This document shows, one piece after another, positions 35,256-43,980 of a stretch of 64,000 nt of DNA. How positions within the stretch are numbered: the first letter of the stretch is position 1; every line of letters begins with the position of its first letter. The notes under the pieces were generated by a model. It saw only the letters and a list, made by a program, of their open reading frames with translations. It was not told the origin of the DNA and searched no databases. Origin of the DNA: B1 sp964355075 (GTDB lineage: Bacteria; Bacteroidota; Bacteroidia; UKL13-3); the NCBI GenBank assembly GCA_964355075.1, contig CAYHCF010000003.1, positions 115,680 to 179,679 of the forward strand, in the 5' to 3' direction. Both the position numbers and the translations under genes were made by a program.

Positions 35256-36504
35256 AATAGATTGGCTTACATTATTGCTCTATTATGTTTTCGTAATAGC
35301 AGGTTTGATTTGCGTGTATGCTTCAGTTTATAAAGAGACGAATCCATTGATATGGGATACCTCTCAGAAGTATGGCCAACAACTCATCTGGATAAGTATC
35401 TCATCTATTATCGGGATGATGATTTTGGTGGTGGATGAGAAGTTTTTTTACGCTTTTGCCTATCCAATTTATGTGATCACAATCGTATTATTAATTCTGG
35501 TATTGCTGATAGGAACTACGGTAAAAGGTTCAGCATCCTGGATTGAAATAGGGGGATTCAGAATGCAACCTGCCGAATTTGCCAAATTTGGAACGGCACT
35601 GGCACTGGCTAAGTTTTTAAGTGGTTATAATGTAAATTTCCTAAAGGATAAAAAAGTTCAGTTTTACAGTGCGGTAATTATTATTCTTCCAATGGTGATC
35701 ATATTGTTGCAAAATGAGACCGGATCTACATTGGTTTTTACGTCTTTGATTTTTGTGTTGTTTCGTGAAGGATTGCCGGGATGGATATTATTTACCGGGT
35801 TTATGCTGATTGCTATAGCTATTCTTGCCCTATTGGTTGAGCCGATATATATTATTATAGGTCTGGTGATTTTGGCTTCAATTTTTTTATTGTTGGTAAG
35901 AAGAACCAAAAGCCTGATTCTGTTAACAGTGGGTATTGTTATTGTAGCAGGGTTGATGGTTAGAAGTATTGATTATGTTTTTGAAAATGTAATGCAGGCA
36001 CATCAACGTACCCGAATCAACGTGCTGTTAGGAAAAGAAGTTGATATTAAAGGTGCCGGATACAATGTGCAACAATCCAAAATTGCAATTGGAAGTGGCA
36101 GACTTTGGGGTAAAGGATTTTTACAGGGAACTCAAAATAAGTTCAGGTTTGTGCCGGAACAAAGCACCGATTTTATCTTTTGTACTATAGGTGAGGAGTA
36201 TGGCTTTGCAGGTTCAACACTTTTTATCATTTTATATATAGTTTTACTGTGGCGTCTTTTAAGAATGGCTGAACGACAGCGACAGAAATTCAACCGGATA
36301 TATGGGTATAGTGTGGTTTGTATTTTGTTTTTTCACTTTGTAATAAATGTGGGAATGACACTTGGATTGATGCCGGTGATCGGCATTCCGCTTCCCTTTT
36401 TCAGTTATGGAGGTTCCGCCTTATTAAGTTTCACCATTCTGCTTTTTATTTTCATACGCCTGGATGCAAATCGGGTAAATGAACTGGTGGGAGGATTTGA
36501 ATAG
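35227..36504 (+). CDS. rodA: Elongation glycan polymerase RodA
   Basis: SEDS-family polymerase that partners PBP2, 425 residues with about ten helices. Motifs: FRMQPAEFAKFGTALA, GAGYNVQQSKIAIGSG, GKGFLQGTQNKFRFVPEQ and GIPLPFFSYGGSALLSF. The RodA rather than FtsW identity follows from the operon and the FVPEQSTDFIF motif. The ATG at 35227 lies inside mrdA. Confidence 0.95.
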   Translation: MTLQQPKPSRIDWLTLLLYYVFVIAGLICVYASVYKETNPLIWDTSQKYGQQLIWISISSIIGMMILVVDEKFFYAFAYPIYVITIVLLILVLLIGTTVKGSASWIEIGGFRMQPAEFAKFGTALALAKFLSGYNVNFLKDKKVQFYSAVIIILPMVIILLQNETGSTLVFTSLIFVLFREGLPGWILFTGFMLIAIAILALLVEPIYIIIGLVILASIFLLLVRRTKSLILLTVGIVIVAGLMVRSIDYVFENVMQAHQRTRINVLLGKEVDIKGAGYNVQQSKIAIGSGRLWGKGFLQGTQNKFRFVPEQSTDFIFCTIGEEYGFAGSTLFIILYIVLLWRLLRMAERQRQKFNRIYGYSVVCILFFHFVINVGMTLGLMPVIGIPLPFFSYGGSALLSFTILLFIFIRLDANRVNELVGGFE

Positions 36505-36602
36505 AATAACAGGGCACAGTTGCCTGCTAATCAATGATTTCTGGCATATCCAATAACTAAAATTTGGTAGCAATTTAGAAAAAATCTAAATTGCCGGTCT
36601 TT

Positions 36603-36836
36603 ATGAATCTTTCTCAACTTAAATTAGGTCAGCGTGCGCACATAAAAAAAGTTAATGATGATGAACTTTCACTTAAACTTTTTGAAATGGGCGTATTACC
36701 GGGTGAGCCTGTTTTACTTGAAAATATCGCACCATTTGGCGATCCGATTGCCATCATGATTGGAGAATATAAGCTTTGTTTGAGGTTGCAGGATGCTGCC
36801 AATATTGATATAGAATTGGAAGCGTGGACAGAATAA
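36603..36836 (+). CDS. feoA: Ferrous iron transport accessory protein FeoA
   Basis: 77-residue SH3-like protein acting on FeoB. Sequence pattern LSQLKLGQRAHIKKV, LFEMGVLPGEPVLLEN and RLQDAANIDIE is that of FeoA. The ATG at 36603 is chosen over an upstream TTG because the family begins at this point. The 3' end overlaps feoB by 13 bp. No iron-regulator site could be recognised in the 98-bp gap upstream. Confidence 0.92.
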   Translation: MNLSQLKLGQRAHIKKVNDDELSLKLFEMGVLPGEPVLLENIAPFGDPIAIMIGEYKLCLRLQDAANIDIELEAWTE

Positions 36837-38950
36837 TCACAGTTGCATTAGTAGGAAATCCGAATTGTGGCAAAACGTCCTTGTTTAATGCCCTTACCGG
36901 TTTGAACCAAAAGGTAAGCAATTTTCCGGGAACCACTGTTGATAAAAAAATTGGCGAAACCACGCTTTTGTCAGGGGTTAAGCTCCAGATTATTGACCTG
37001 CCCGGCACCTATAGTCTTTACCCAAAATCGGCGGATGAGCTGGTAACCTATGAAATTCTCAGAAATAAAGCGGAAACCAATTTTCCGGATCTGGTTATTT
37101 TTATTGCGGATGCATCTAACTTAAAACGTAATCTGCTATTATTTACACAGGTTTGTGATCTGGGTGTTCCGGCAATCCTTGCATTAAACATGATAGATGT
37201 TGCCGAGCGGCGGGGTATAAAATACAATATCGAGGAACTATCCTTATCTTTAAGAGTTCCGGTTTTACCCATAAATGCGCGTAAGCGAACCGGAATTATT
37301 CAGTTAAAAGAACTTTTGCTTCACGATCAGCCTCGCGTTCATGCCGTTTATCTTGATTTATCCCATGTAAATTCGGAACTATTATCAGAAATCAGGGACC
37401 TTACCAGCAAACGAAATCACTATGCGGCTCTGCAATATGCTATTAATGTAGTTGATTTATTAAGTGAAAAATCGAAAAGAGTTACAGAAGCGTTTCAAAA
37501 GTACAATTTTGATATCCGTAAATTTCAGGAAGAGGAGATTTTTTCCCGATATCATCTGATTGACACAGCAGTTAAGAAAGCGAGGATTGCAACTACCCAC
37601 AAATTAAAGGCTTCAATAACAAAAAAAATGGATCTGGTATTAACGCATCGCATTTTTGGATTATTGATTTTTTTAGCTTTAATGTTTCTTGTTTTTCAGG
37701 CGGTATTCAGTTGGTCGGCTTATCCAATGGAATGGGTTGAATATGCCTTTGGCTTTGTAAGTAATTTTCTAAAAAATGCTTTACCTCAGGGTATCTTAAA
37801 TGATTTGTTGGTCCATGGAATACTGGCCGGTTTGAGTGGTGTTATTGTGTTTTTACCCCAAATCATTGTTCTTTTTTTGTTTATCGCTATTCTCGAAGAT
37901 GTTGGCTATATGGCACGCGTTGGCTTTATCATGGATAGGATCATGCGGCCGTTTGGAATGAATGGTAAATCAATCGTTCCGCTAATCAGTGGCATGGCTT
38001 GTGCAGTGCCGAGCATTATGGCCAGCAGAAGTATTGAAAATAAAAAGGAAAGGTTGATAACCATATTGGTTATTCCTTTAATGAGTTGTTCGGCCCGCCT
38101 GCCGGTATATACCTTACTGATATCCATGTTTATTCCTAAAACCGCTGTTTGGGGTCCTTTTAATGTTCATGGATTGGTTTTAATGTTCATGTATTTTATT
38201 GGTTTTGTTGCTGCGCTAATCAGTGCCGGGATTTTCAAATATTTTATAAAAACTACACAGAAGAATAATTTTTTAATGGAATTGCCGGGCTACAAACTAC
38301 CCCTTCCAGGTAATATTATGCTAACACTTTATGAAAAGGGAAATGCATTTGTGGTTGGAGCCGGTAAAATTATAATTGCAGTATCCGTTATTTTATGGGT
38401 ATTGGCATCAACCGGACCCAAAGATAAGATGTTGGCGGTAGCCCAAAAATATCAAACCGAATTGGCGGCGCATCCTGATACGGAACCAGAACAAATTAAA
38501 GCCTTTGAAAACAGACTTTCTTTGAAAAAAAATGCCGATTTGTTAGAAGCCAGTTATGCCGGTGAATTTGGCAAATTTATTGAGCCTGCCATCAGACCCC
38601 TGGGCTTCGATTGGAAAATTGGCATAGCTTTACTTACTTCATTAGCTGCACGTGAAGTTTTTGTTGGAACCATGAGTACGATTTACAGCGTGAGTGGCAC
38701 GGATGATAATCTTGATTCGGTTAGGGATGCAATGAAAAATGAAACCAATACGCAAACCGGCAAACCGGCCTATTCAATAGCTTCCGTTTTTTCATTACTC
38801 ATTTTTTATGCTTTTGCACTACAGTGTATGAGCACAGTAGCAATTGTGAAAAAAGAAACCGGTTCAATCAAATGGGCAGTTATTCAATTTATTTACCTGA
38901 CGATTCTAGCATATGGAAGCAGTTTATTGGTCTATCAGATACTCAGTTAA
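36824..38950 (+). CDS. feoB: Ferrous iron transporter FeoB
   Basis: Membrane protein of 708 residues importing Fe2+. N-terminal G domain: G1 GNPNCGKTS (residues about 9-17), G2 Thr region FPGTTVDK, G3 DLPGTYSL, G4 NMID. Then a helical spacer and about ten membrane helices with two Gate-type repeats (ISGMACAVPSIMASR; LTSLAAREVFVGTM). The C-terminal helices are intact. Starts at a GTG inside feoA. Confidence 0.96.
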   Translation: MDRIITVALVGNPNCGKTSLFNALTGLNQKVSNFPGTTVDKKIGETTLLSGVKLQIIDLPGTYSLYPKSADELVTYEILRNKAETNFPDLVIFIADASNLKRNLLLFTQVCDLGVPAILALNMIDVAERRGIKYNIEELSLSLRVPVLPINARKRTGIIQLKELLLHDQPRVHAVYLDLSHVNSELLSEIRDLTSKRNHYAALQYAINVVDLLSEKSKRVTEAFQKYNFDIRKFQEEEIFSRYHLIDTAVKKARIATTHKLKASITKKMDLVLTHRIFGLLIFLALMFLVFQAVFSWSAYPMEWVEYAFGFVSNFLKNALPQGILNDLLVHGILAGLSGVIVFLPQIIVLFLFIAILEDVGYMARVGFIMDRIMRPFGMNGKSIVPLISGMACAVPSIMASRSIENKKERLITILVIPLMSCSARLPVYTLLISMFIPKTAVWGPFNVHGLVLMFMYFIGFVAALISAGIFKYFIKTTQKNNFLMELPGYKLPLPGNIMLTLYEKGNAFVVGAGKIIIAVSVILWVLASTGPKDKMLAVAQKYQTELAAHPDTEPEQIKAFENRLSLKKNADLLEASYAGEFGKFIEPAIRPLGFDWKIGIALLTSLAAREVFVGTMSTIYSVSGTDDNLDSVRDAMKNETNTQTGKPAYSIASVFSLLIFYAFALQCMSTVAIVKKETGSIKWAVIQFIYLTILAYGSSLLVYQILS

Positions 38951-39038
38951 TTACCTTTTTTGTCATTTGTCTGCCAATTCCTGATTTTCTGCCACAACTA
39001 ATTAAAATATTGTAGGTTAATATATTATGAAATACTTC

Positions 39039-39068
39039 TTGTTTTTTTTAAAGATAACCATAACTTTT
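39039..39068 (+). promoter_or_regulatory. Promoter of rpoD
   Basis: TTG at 39039-39041, 19-bp spacer, TAACTTTT at 39061-39068 (one base off TAnnTTTG). Lies 47 bp before the rpoD ATG. Confidence 0.6.
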
Positions 39069-39115
39069 CACGAAATTTGCAGGTTCTAAAAAATCAAAAA
39101 GAGAATTAGGATAAA

Positions 39116-39979
39116 ATGAGGCAACTTAAAATTAGCAAACAATTTACCAACCGCGAAAGCAAATCGTTGGATAAATACTTAAATGAAATAAGTAAAGTTC
39201 CAATGATTGATGCGCAGGAAGAGGTGGAATTGGCGCGCAGGATAAGAGAAGGAGATCAGGTTGCTTTAGAGCGATTGGTAAATGCGAATTTGCGTTTTGT
39301 TGTTTCGGTTTCAAAACAATATCAAAATCAGGGATTAACATTAGGCGACTTAATAAACGAAGGGAATTTAGGTTTAATTAAAGCAGCAAAGCGCTTTGAT
39401 GAAACGCGTGGATTTAAATTTATCTCCTATGCTGTTTGGTGGATTCGTCAATCTATTTTACAGGCATTGGCCGATCAAAGTCGTATTGTACGTTTACCCT
39501 TAAATAAAGTAGGTTCCATTGGAAGAATCGGAAATACCTCTGCAAAATTGGAGCAGGAATTAGAGCGTGAACCTACGGTGGAAGAAATTGCGGAAGCCAT
39601 GGATATTCCTTTACAGGAAGTAGAAAATGCTTTGCGTTCAACAGGTCGTCATTTAAGTATTGATGCGCCTCTAACCGATGGTGAAGACAATACGTTATTG
39701 GGGATTTTAGATACCAACGATGAACCCAGACCCGATGTTCAGTTAATTAACGAATCACTTCAAAAGGAAATCAATCGCGTTATCTCCACTTTAAGCGAAA
39801 AAGAACGTGATGTATTGAAATTCTATTACGGTTTAGATGGGGGCCCTGCTCATACTTTGGAAGATATTTCAGAAAAAATTGGTTTGACACGTGAGCGTGT
39901 TCGCCAGATAAAAGAAAAAGCTTTGCGCCGCCTGAGAAAATCAAGCAAGAGCAAAATTTTAAAATCCTATTTAGGTTAA
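39116..39979 (+). CDS. rpoD: Primary sigma factor of the Bacteroidota type
   Basis: 287-residue sigma-70 protein that lacks the long N-terminal region 1.1, as in Bacteroidota primary sigma factors. Region 1.2 DKYLNEISKVPMI; region 2 with LVNANLRFVVSVSKQYQNQG and GFKFISYAVWWIRQSI; region 3 REPTVEEIAEAMD; region 4.2 helix-turn-helix TLEDISEKIGLTRERVRQIK. This is the factor expected to read the TAnnTTTG promoters in the window. Single gene with its own promoter and terminator. Confidence 0.95.
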   Translation: MRQLKISKQFTNRESKSLDKYLNEISKVPMIDAQEEVELARRIREGDQVALERLVNANLRFVVSVSKQYQNQGLTLGDLINEGNLGLIKAAKRFDETRGFKFISYAVWWIRQSILQALADQSRIVRLPLNKVGSIGRIGNTSAKLEQELEREPTVEEIAEAMDIPLQEVENALRSTGRHLSIDAPLTDGEDNTLLGILDTNDEPRPDVQLINESLQKEINRVISTLSEKERDVLKFYYGLDGGPAHTLEDISEKIGLTRERVRQIKEKALRRLRKSSKSKILKSYLG

Positions 39980-39980
39980 A

Positions 39981-40014
39981 TAAAAAATCCCGGTCGCAAG
40001 CCGGGATTTTTTTT
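39981..40014 (+). terminator. Intrinsic terminator of rpoD
   Basis: AAAAAATCCCGG, loop TCGCAAG, CCGGGATTTTTT, then Ts. Perfect 12-bp stem directly after the stop codon. Confidence 0.94.
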
Positions 40015-40299
40015 TGATTGAAAGAAATTATCTTATCATTCTTAAAAAAAAAGTATTGCAATTTGCTATTCTTTTAACTTCTTTCTGGGATTCCGGCTAC
40101 AGTGAAAAACTGAAATAATAACTACAGTTTATTTTGATTCATCAATAAAATAAACTATCAGAAATGGGGAATTTCGCATTATAATTTCTTTAAAGTTTTT
40201 GTAGGAATTTTTGAATCGATATGGGTTTTGTATGATTAAATCCATGTTGTTTTTGACATCTATCAGAAACCGATCTCCTAAACTATCTATAAGTTCAAA

Positions 40300-41217
40300 T
40301 TAGTATGCAAATAGAATCAACTTTTCCCTGAAAATTTGATTTTGGTTTTGAACTACTATCAAATAAACACTATTCTTTAATTCTCGGTTCTCATTTATTT
40401 TGATCATACCATCAGAAATTTTATTTTCAATGAGTAATGACCCGTTTAAATCATAAATTTGTATAAGACCTTCGTTAACAGGTTCAGCAAATTGTATAGA
40501 AAAAGAGCCTGAAGCGGGATTTGGGAATATCGAAAATGGCTTCAAATTGTTTTCGGAAATACCGGTAAACCTGGAAGTGTCACAATAAAATTTTGAACCA
40601 AATGTTTGGGATTTTCCCGGTTCTTCATAACTACATAAAATAAAACCTCCATCACTAGCAGTCCAACTATTGGTTGTGCGGATAAAATCCATCGGAGTAT
40701 AAGGAGCCTGCTCAAACTCTACCATAGATTTCTTTCTGATTGGTAAAGGATAGAGTTTTAGCTTCATACTATCATTCGAAATAGAAGAATAATACCTGTT
40801 TCCAAGAAGAGAGTCCACCAAAATTGAATCTATTTTTAATTTGCGGGTCACAAAAACCGGTTCCAAATAATTCCGATTTAAAAGATAATCAATATAGCAG
40901 GTATCTCCTTTTTTGAGGTTAAAATCAAAAATTAAATGGCGGCCATTTAGATATTGATAAAGTCGGTTACTATCCAGACTAAAAGCCATCAATTCGACAG
41001 GGTTTTCCGAAATTACTGAATAGTTGTTGCCTTGCAAAATAGAATCCTTGCTTATTGTGTAAACTACAGAGGCTGGTCTCATATACCAGGTCCCAGAACC
41101 ATACCAAACATAATTCCATTTGGTTCCAACCGGAGCAAGTTGCGCCAAGAGCTTACAATTTCCATATAGCAATAGACTTAATAGAAGAAAAAAATATTTG
41201 ATGTTTATAATCTTCAT
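40300..41217 (-). CDS. Secreted protein with type IX sorting domain
   Basis: 305 residues. N-terminal signal peptide (YFFLLLSLLLYGNCKLLAQ). The body has no family I recognise; it is beta-rich with Tyr and Ser. The C-terminal 80 residues begin FSIFPNPASGSFSIQF and contain IQIYDLNGSLLIENK and VYLIVVQNQNQ, the pattern of a type IX secretion (Por) type A sorting domain, so the protein is probably exported across the outer membrane. The 285-bp stretch between it and rpoD is AT-rich with no gene seen. Confidence 0.85.
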   Translation of the reverse strand: MKIINIKYFFLLLSLLLYGNCKLLAQLAPVGTKWNYVWYGSGTWYMRPASVVYTISKDSILQGNNYSVISENPVELMAFSLDSNRLYQYLNGRHLIFDFNLKKGDTCYIDYLLNRNYLEPVFVTRKLKIDSILVDSLLGNRYYSSISNDSMKLKLYPLPIRKKSMVEFEQAPYTPMDFIRTTNSWTASDGGFILCSYEEPGKSQTFGSKFYCDTSRFTGISENNLKPFSIFPNPASGSFSIQFAEPVNEGLIQIYDLNGSLLIENKISDGMIKINENRELKNSVYLIVVQNQNQIFREKLILFAY

Positions 41218-41486
41218 TGCAAAATGGATTCAAAAAAAGACAAATCAATCTGAATGATTAGTTCAAAAGTAAACAAAATGTTTCAATTCCCAAATAAACT
41301 CACTTTAGCAAATTTTGGAATAATTAATTTCAGTGGACAAAACAATTTCCAAATGCAAAAAATAAAAAATTTAGAATTCACCTGCATAATTTTATTAATA
41401 TTGTATCCTGCGGGGGCACCCCGACCCCGTATTTCAAACATAAAAAACTGAATATAAATTGATTCCTTTAATAATTGAAAAAAATG

Positions 41487-41494
41487 TATTTTTG
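41487..41494 (+). promoter_or_regulatory. Likely -7 box of the toxin-antitoxin pair
   Basis: TATTTTTG matches TAnnTTTG 20 bp before the antitoxin ATG. No TTG at the right distance is seen, so only the -7 box is supported. Confidence 0.4.
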
Positions 41495-41514
41495 TTTTTC
41501 AAAATGTCAACACG

Positions 41515-41679
41515 ATGGTAACAGTAATTAAACAAGGAAGCAGTAAAGCGTCAATTAAGCAACTAATTGAAAAGCTCCAGAGTAATAAGGGAATTGATGC
41601 AAAGAAATTTTGTGGAGTGATAAAGCTTAAGGAACATCCTTTAATCATCCAAAAAAAGTTAAGAGATGAGTGGTCGTAA
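41515..41679 (+). CDS. Small antitoxin partner of the PIN toxin
   Basis: 54-residue protein starting MVTVIKQGSSKASIKQLIEK. It overlaps the next gene by 14 bp, the layout of type II toxin-antitoxin pairs. The first half would form a short strand and helix (a possible DNA-binding part) and the second, from IDAKKFCGVIKLKEHP, is the stretch expected to wrap the toxin; FxGxIKLKEHPLxxQKxLRDEW resembles antitoxins seen with PIN toxins in Bacteroidota. Identity is by size, overlap and partner. Confidence 0.75.
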   Translation: MVTVIKQGSSKASIKQLIEKLQSNKGIDAKKFCGVIKLKEHPLIIQKKLRDEWS

Positions 41680-42037
41680 TTTTTTAGTAGATACCAATAT
41701 TGCTTTATATCTGTTATCTGGTAATAAAACTATTGCTGAAATCATTGACGGTTCTCAATTATATGTTTCATTTATTACCCAGCTTGAATTACTTGGATTC
41801 AAAGGGATCACCACAAAAGAACAGCAGGAAGTAAAACAATTTTTAAGTGAATGTATTATCATTGATATTAATGAAGAAATAAAAAAACATACAATAGCAA
41901 TTAAGCAAAAACACGAAATAAAATTACCCGACAGTATTATTGCAGCAACTTCATTATTTATTGAAATTCCTTTACTTACAGCTGATAAAGGGTTTCGGAA
42001 AATTAGCCAATTGAATCTTGCATTGTATGAAGAATAA
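41666..42037 (+). CDS. VapC-like PIN-domain ribonuclease toxin
   Basis: 123-residue PIN domain. The acidic metal-binding residues are all visible: Asp9 (LVDTNIAL), Glu41 (TQLELLGF), Asp89 (LPDSIIAATS) and Asp107 (LLTADKGF). VapC toxins cut tRNA or rRNA in the absence of antitoxin. Complete and probably active. The specific RNA target cannot be told; with an array of altered tRNA genes in the same window, tRNA is an obvious one to test. Confidence 0.88.
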   Translation: MSGRNFLVDTNIALYLLSGNKTIAEIIDGSQLYVSFITQLELLGFKGITTKEQQEVKQFLSECIIIDINEEIKKHTIAIKQKHEIKLPDSIIAATSLFIEIPLLTADKGFRKISQLNLALYEE

Positions 42038-42380
42038 TCTGACGGTAAATTGTTGCCTTTTGGAGAAAAATAAAACATGAATCTTTTTTGAAACCTATAT
42101 TCACTTTGAGACAAAATATTCCCAAATAATATTTACTAAAGACAAAATATTCAAGAAATTAAAATAAAAAAAACCGTATTAGATTTAAACAAAATTGAAT
42201 TCCCCGGCTTCAATGGAAAAGAACCAACACGTGAAAACTATTGTATATACCGCAAACACCGGCCTTGAAACCCGCACAGGGAGTTACCACTTCGCCTCCA
42301 CAGATATCCACAACTCCGCAAAACTTCCATTTTAATTTTAGATTCAAATTAAGTACCATTGAAGTACTTAATCCCAAACC
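42038..42380. other. 343-bp spacer without a supported gene
   Basis: AT-rich. A 40-codon open frame at 42213-42335 (beginning MEKNQHVKTIVY) has no recognisable features. No repeat or hairpin of note. Confidence 0.6.
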
Positions 42381-43814
42381 ATGGCACTCAGTAGATTCTG
42401 GTCGTTTATAATTGTTTGCAGCATCGGATATGTTTTTTACCTGCTCATGGTGGGTGGCCTGTATTCTGTGGGCAGTTTGGTTAATGGTAAACAAAATGAT
42501 GCCTTAATTGTTGCAGAATTCACAGCAGTGAATTTTCAACAAATGGATTCGCTCCTATATGCAAATATCTCAGCTAATAAAGGTTCCGGCTTTCAGCAAA
42601 ATGATACCTTATACAGATTGCTTGATAATGGCGTAATAGAAGCTTGTGTAGGTAAACAAAGTGCCGATGGTATTTTTGCTACCTGTAAAAATACCATCAT
42701 GGATTTGTGGCTGCCTCTAATTGGTTACCTCACCTTTTTTTGCGGCCTGTTAAACCTACTCAATGATTCGAATGCCATGCATAAAATGGCCAAAGTTCTG
42801 GCTCCTTTTTTCGCCAGAATATTTCCTGAACTTCCCAAAGGACATTCAGCCTATGGGTTTATGACCATGAATTTTGCTGCTAATTTTCTGGGTCTGGATA
42901 ATGCGGCCACTCCATTTGGTTTAAAAGCTATGGAAAGTATGCAGGATGTGAACCCGGATAAAGACAGAGCTTCAAATAGTCAGATTATGTTTTTGTGTTT
43001 GCATGCTGCCGGTTTAACCCTGATCCCAACCTCTATTATAGGTTATCGTGCCGCTCAAAATGCCACCAATCCGGCCGATATTATGTTGCCCACTATTATT
43101 ACTTCATTTATTGGAACCCTGGCCGCCCTCATATTTGTGAGCATCAAACAACGTATCAATTTAATTAATTGGGTAGTGGTGGGTTTGGTTACCGGAGTAA
43201 GTGCCGTCATTGGGTTTCTGTTATTTTACATCCATAAATTAAATGGCATCGAAAAATTTCATTTTACAGGAAACCTGAGCAATGGGGTTTTGCTGTTTAT
43301 CATTTTTATGATTGTGCTGTATTGTATTTATCATGAAAAAATATTTAAGCTGAATCAAACCAATATTTTTGATTCGTTTGTAAATGGCGCCAAAGATGGA
43401 TTTACAACAGGGGTGAGGGTTTTACCTTATATGGTTGCCATGTTGGTTGCCTTGAGTATTTTCCGTAATTCAAGTTTAATGAATATCGTAATGAACGGCA
43501 TTAGCTCCCTGCTTAATGTGTTTAAGGTAGATCCTCAGATTACCAATGCCATTCCGGTTGCCATCATGCGACCGTTTAGTGCGGGCGGTTCAAGAGGATT
43601 TATGTTGGACGCTATGAAAACTTATGGGGCAGATAGTTTAACCGGACAGTTATCCTGTTTGTTTCAGGGAGCTGCCGAAACAACTTTCTATGTAGTTGCA
43701 TTATATTTTGGTTCCGTAAATGTAAAAAATGCACGCTATACTTTAGGAATAATGCTGCTTGTTGATTTGGTTTGTGTAATCAGCGGAATATTTGTTTGTA
43801 AACTGTATTTTTAG
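42381..43814 (+). CDS. Fused SpmA/SpmB-type nucleoside-recognition membrane protein
   Basis: 477 residues, about ten membrane helices, two Gate (nucleoside recognition) domains in tandem. First half: GLLNLLNDSNAMHKMAKVL, FPELPKGHSAYGFMTMNFAA and GLDNAATPFGLKAMESMQ are the SpmA pattern; second half: GFTTGVRVLPYMVAMLVAL, RPFSAGGSRGFMLDAM and FQGAAETTFYVVALYFG the SpmB pattern. In spore formers SpmA and SpmB are separate proteins affecting core dehydration. Fusions are found in non-sporulating Bacteroidota, where the transported molecule is unknown. Complete. Confidence 0.9.
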   Translation: MALSRFWSFIIVCSIGYVFYLLMVGGLYSVGSLVNGKQNDALIVAEFTAVNFQQMDSLLYANISANKGSGFQQNDTLYRLLDNGVIEACVGKQSADGIFATCKNTIMDLWLPLIGYLTFFCGLLNLLNDSNAMHKMAKVLAPFFARIFPELPKGHSAYGFMTMNFAANFLGLDNAATPFGLKAMESMQDVNPDKDRASNSQIMFLCLHAAGLTLIPTSIIGYRAAQNATNPADIMLPTIITSFIGTLAALIFVSIKQRINLINWVVVGLVTGVSAVIGFLLFYIHKLNGIEKFHFTGNLSNGVLLFIIFMIVLYCIYHEKIFKLNQTNIFDSFVNGAKDGFTTGVRVLPYMVAMLVALSIFRNSSLMNIVMNGISSLLNVFKVDPQITNAIPVAIMRPFSAGGSRGFMLDAMKTYGADSLTGQLSCLFQGAAETTFYVVALYFGSVNVKNARYTLGIMLLVDLVCVISGIFVCKLYF

Positions 43815-43850
43815 ATTGCAGATTACAAATTACAGATTGCCGAATACCGT

Positions 43851-43979
43851 TCTCGACTCCGCTCGAACCGACAATTGATTCCAGCCTGCTGCCAACTACC
43901 TTCTGATTACTTATTACTGTAGTTCGACAGGCTCACTATGACAGCAAAATTTGTCATCCTGAGCTTGTCGAAGGGACCA
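43851..43979. repeat. Repeat cluster between convergent genes
   Basis: TTCTCGACTCCGCTCGAACC (43851 region), then TTCGACAGGCTCACTATGAC from 43922 facing TGTCATCCTGAGCTTGTCGA from 43952. The last two are inverted copies separated by 8-9 bp and would fold into a long hairpin, which could end transcription from both sides. Confidence 0.8.
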
Positions 43980-43980
43980 A

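Noticed and set aside
41254..41451. 65-codon frame between the type IX secreted protein and the toxin-antitoxin pair
   Set aside because: Low-complexity, AT-driven, no signal; no homologous pattern recognised.
42213..42335. 40-codon frame in the gap before the SpmAB fusion
   Set aside because: No ribosome-binding site, no recognisable motif, too short to support.
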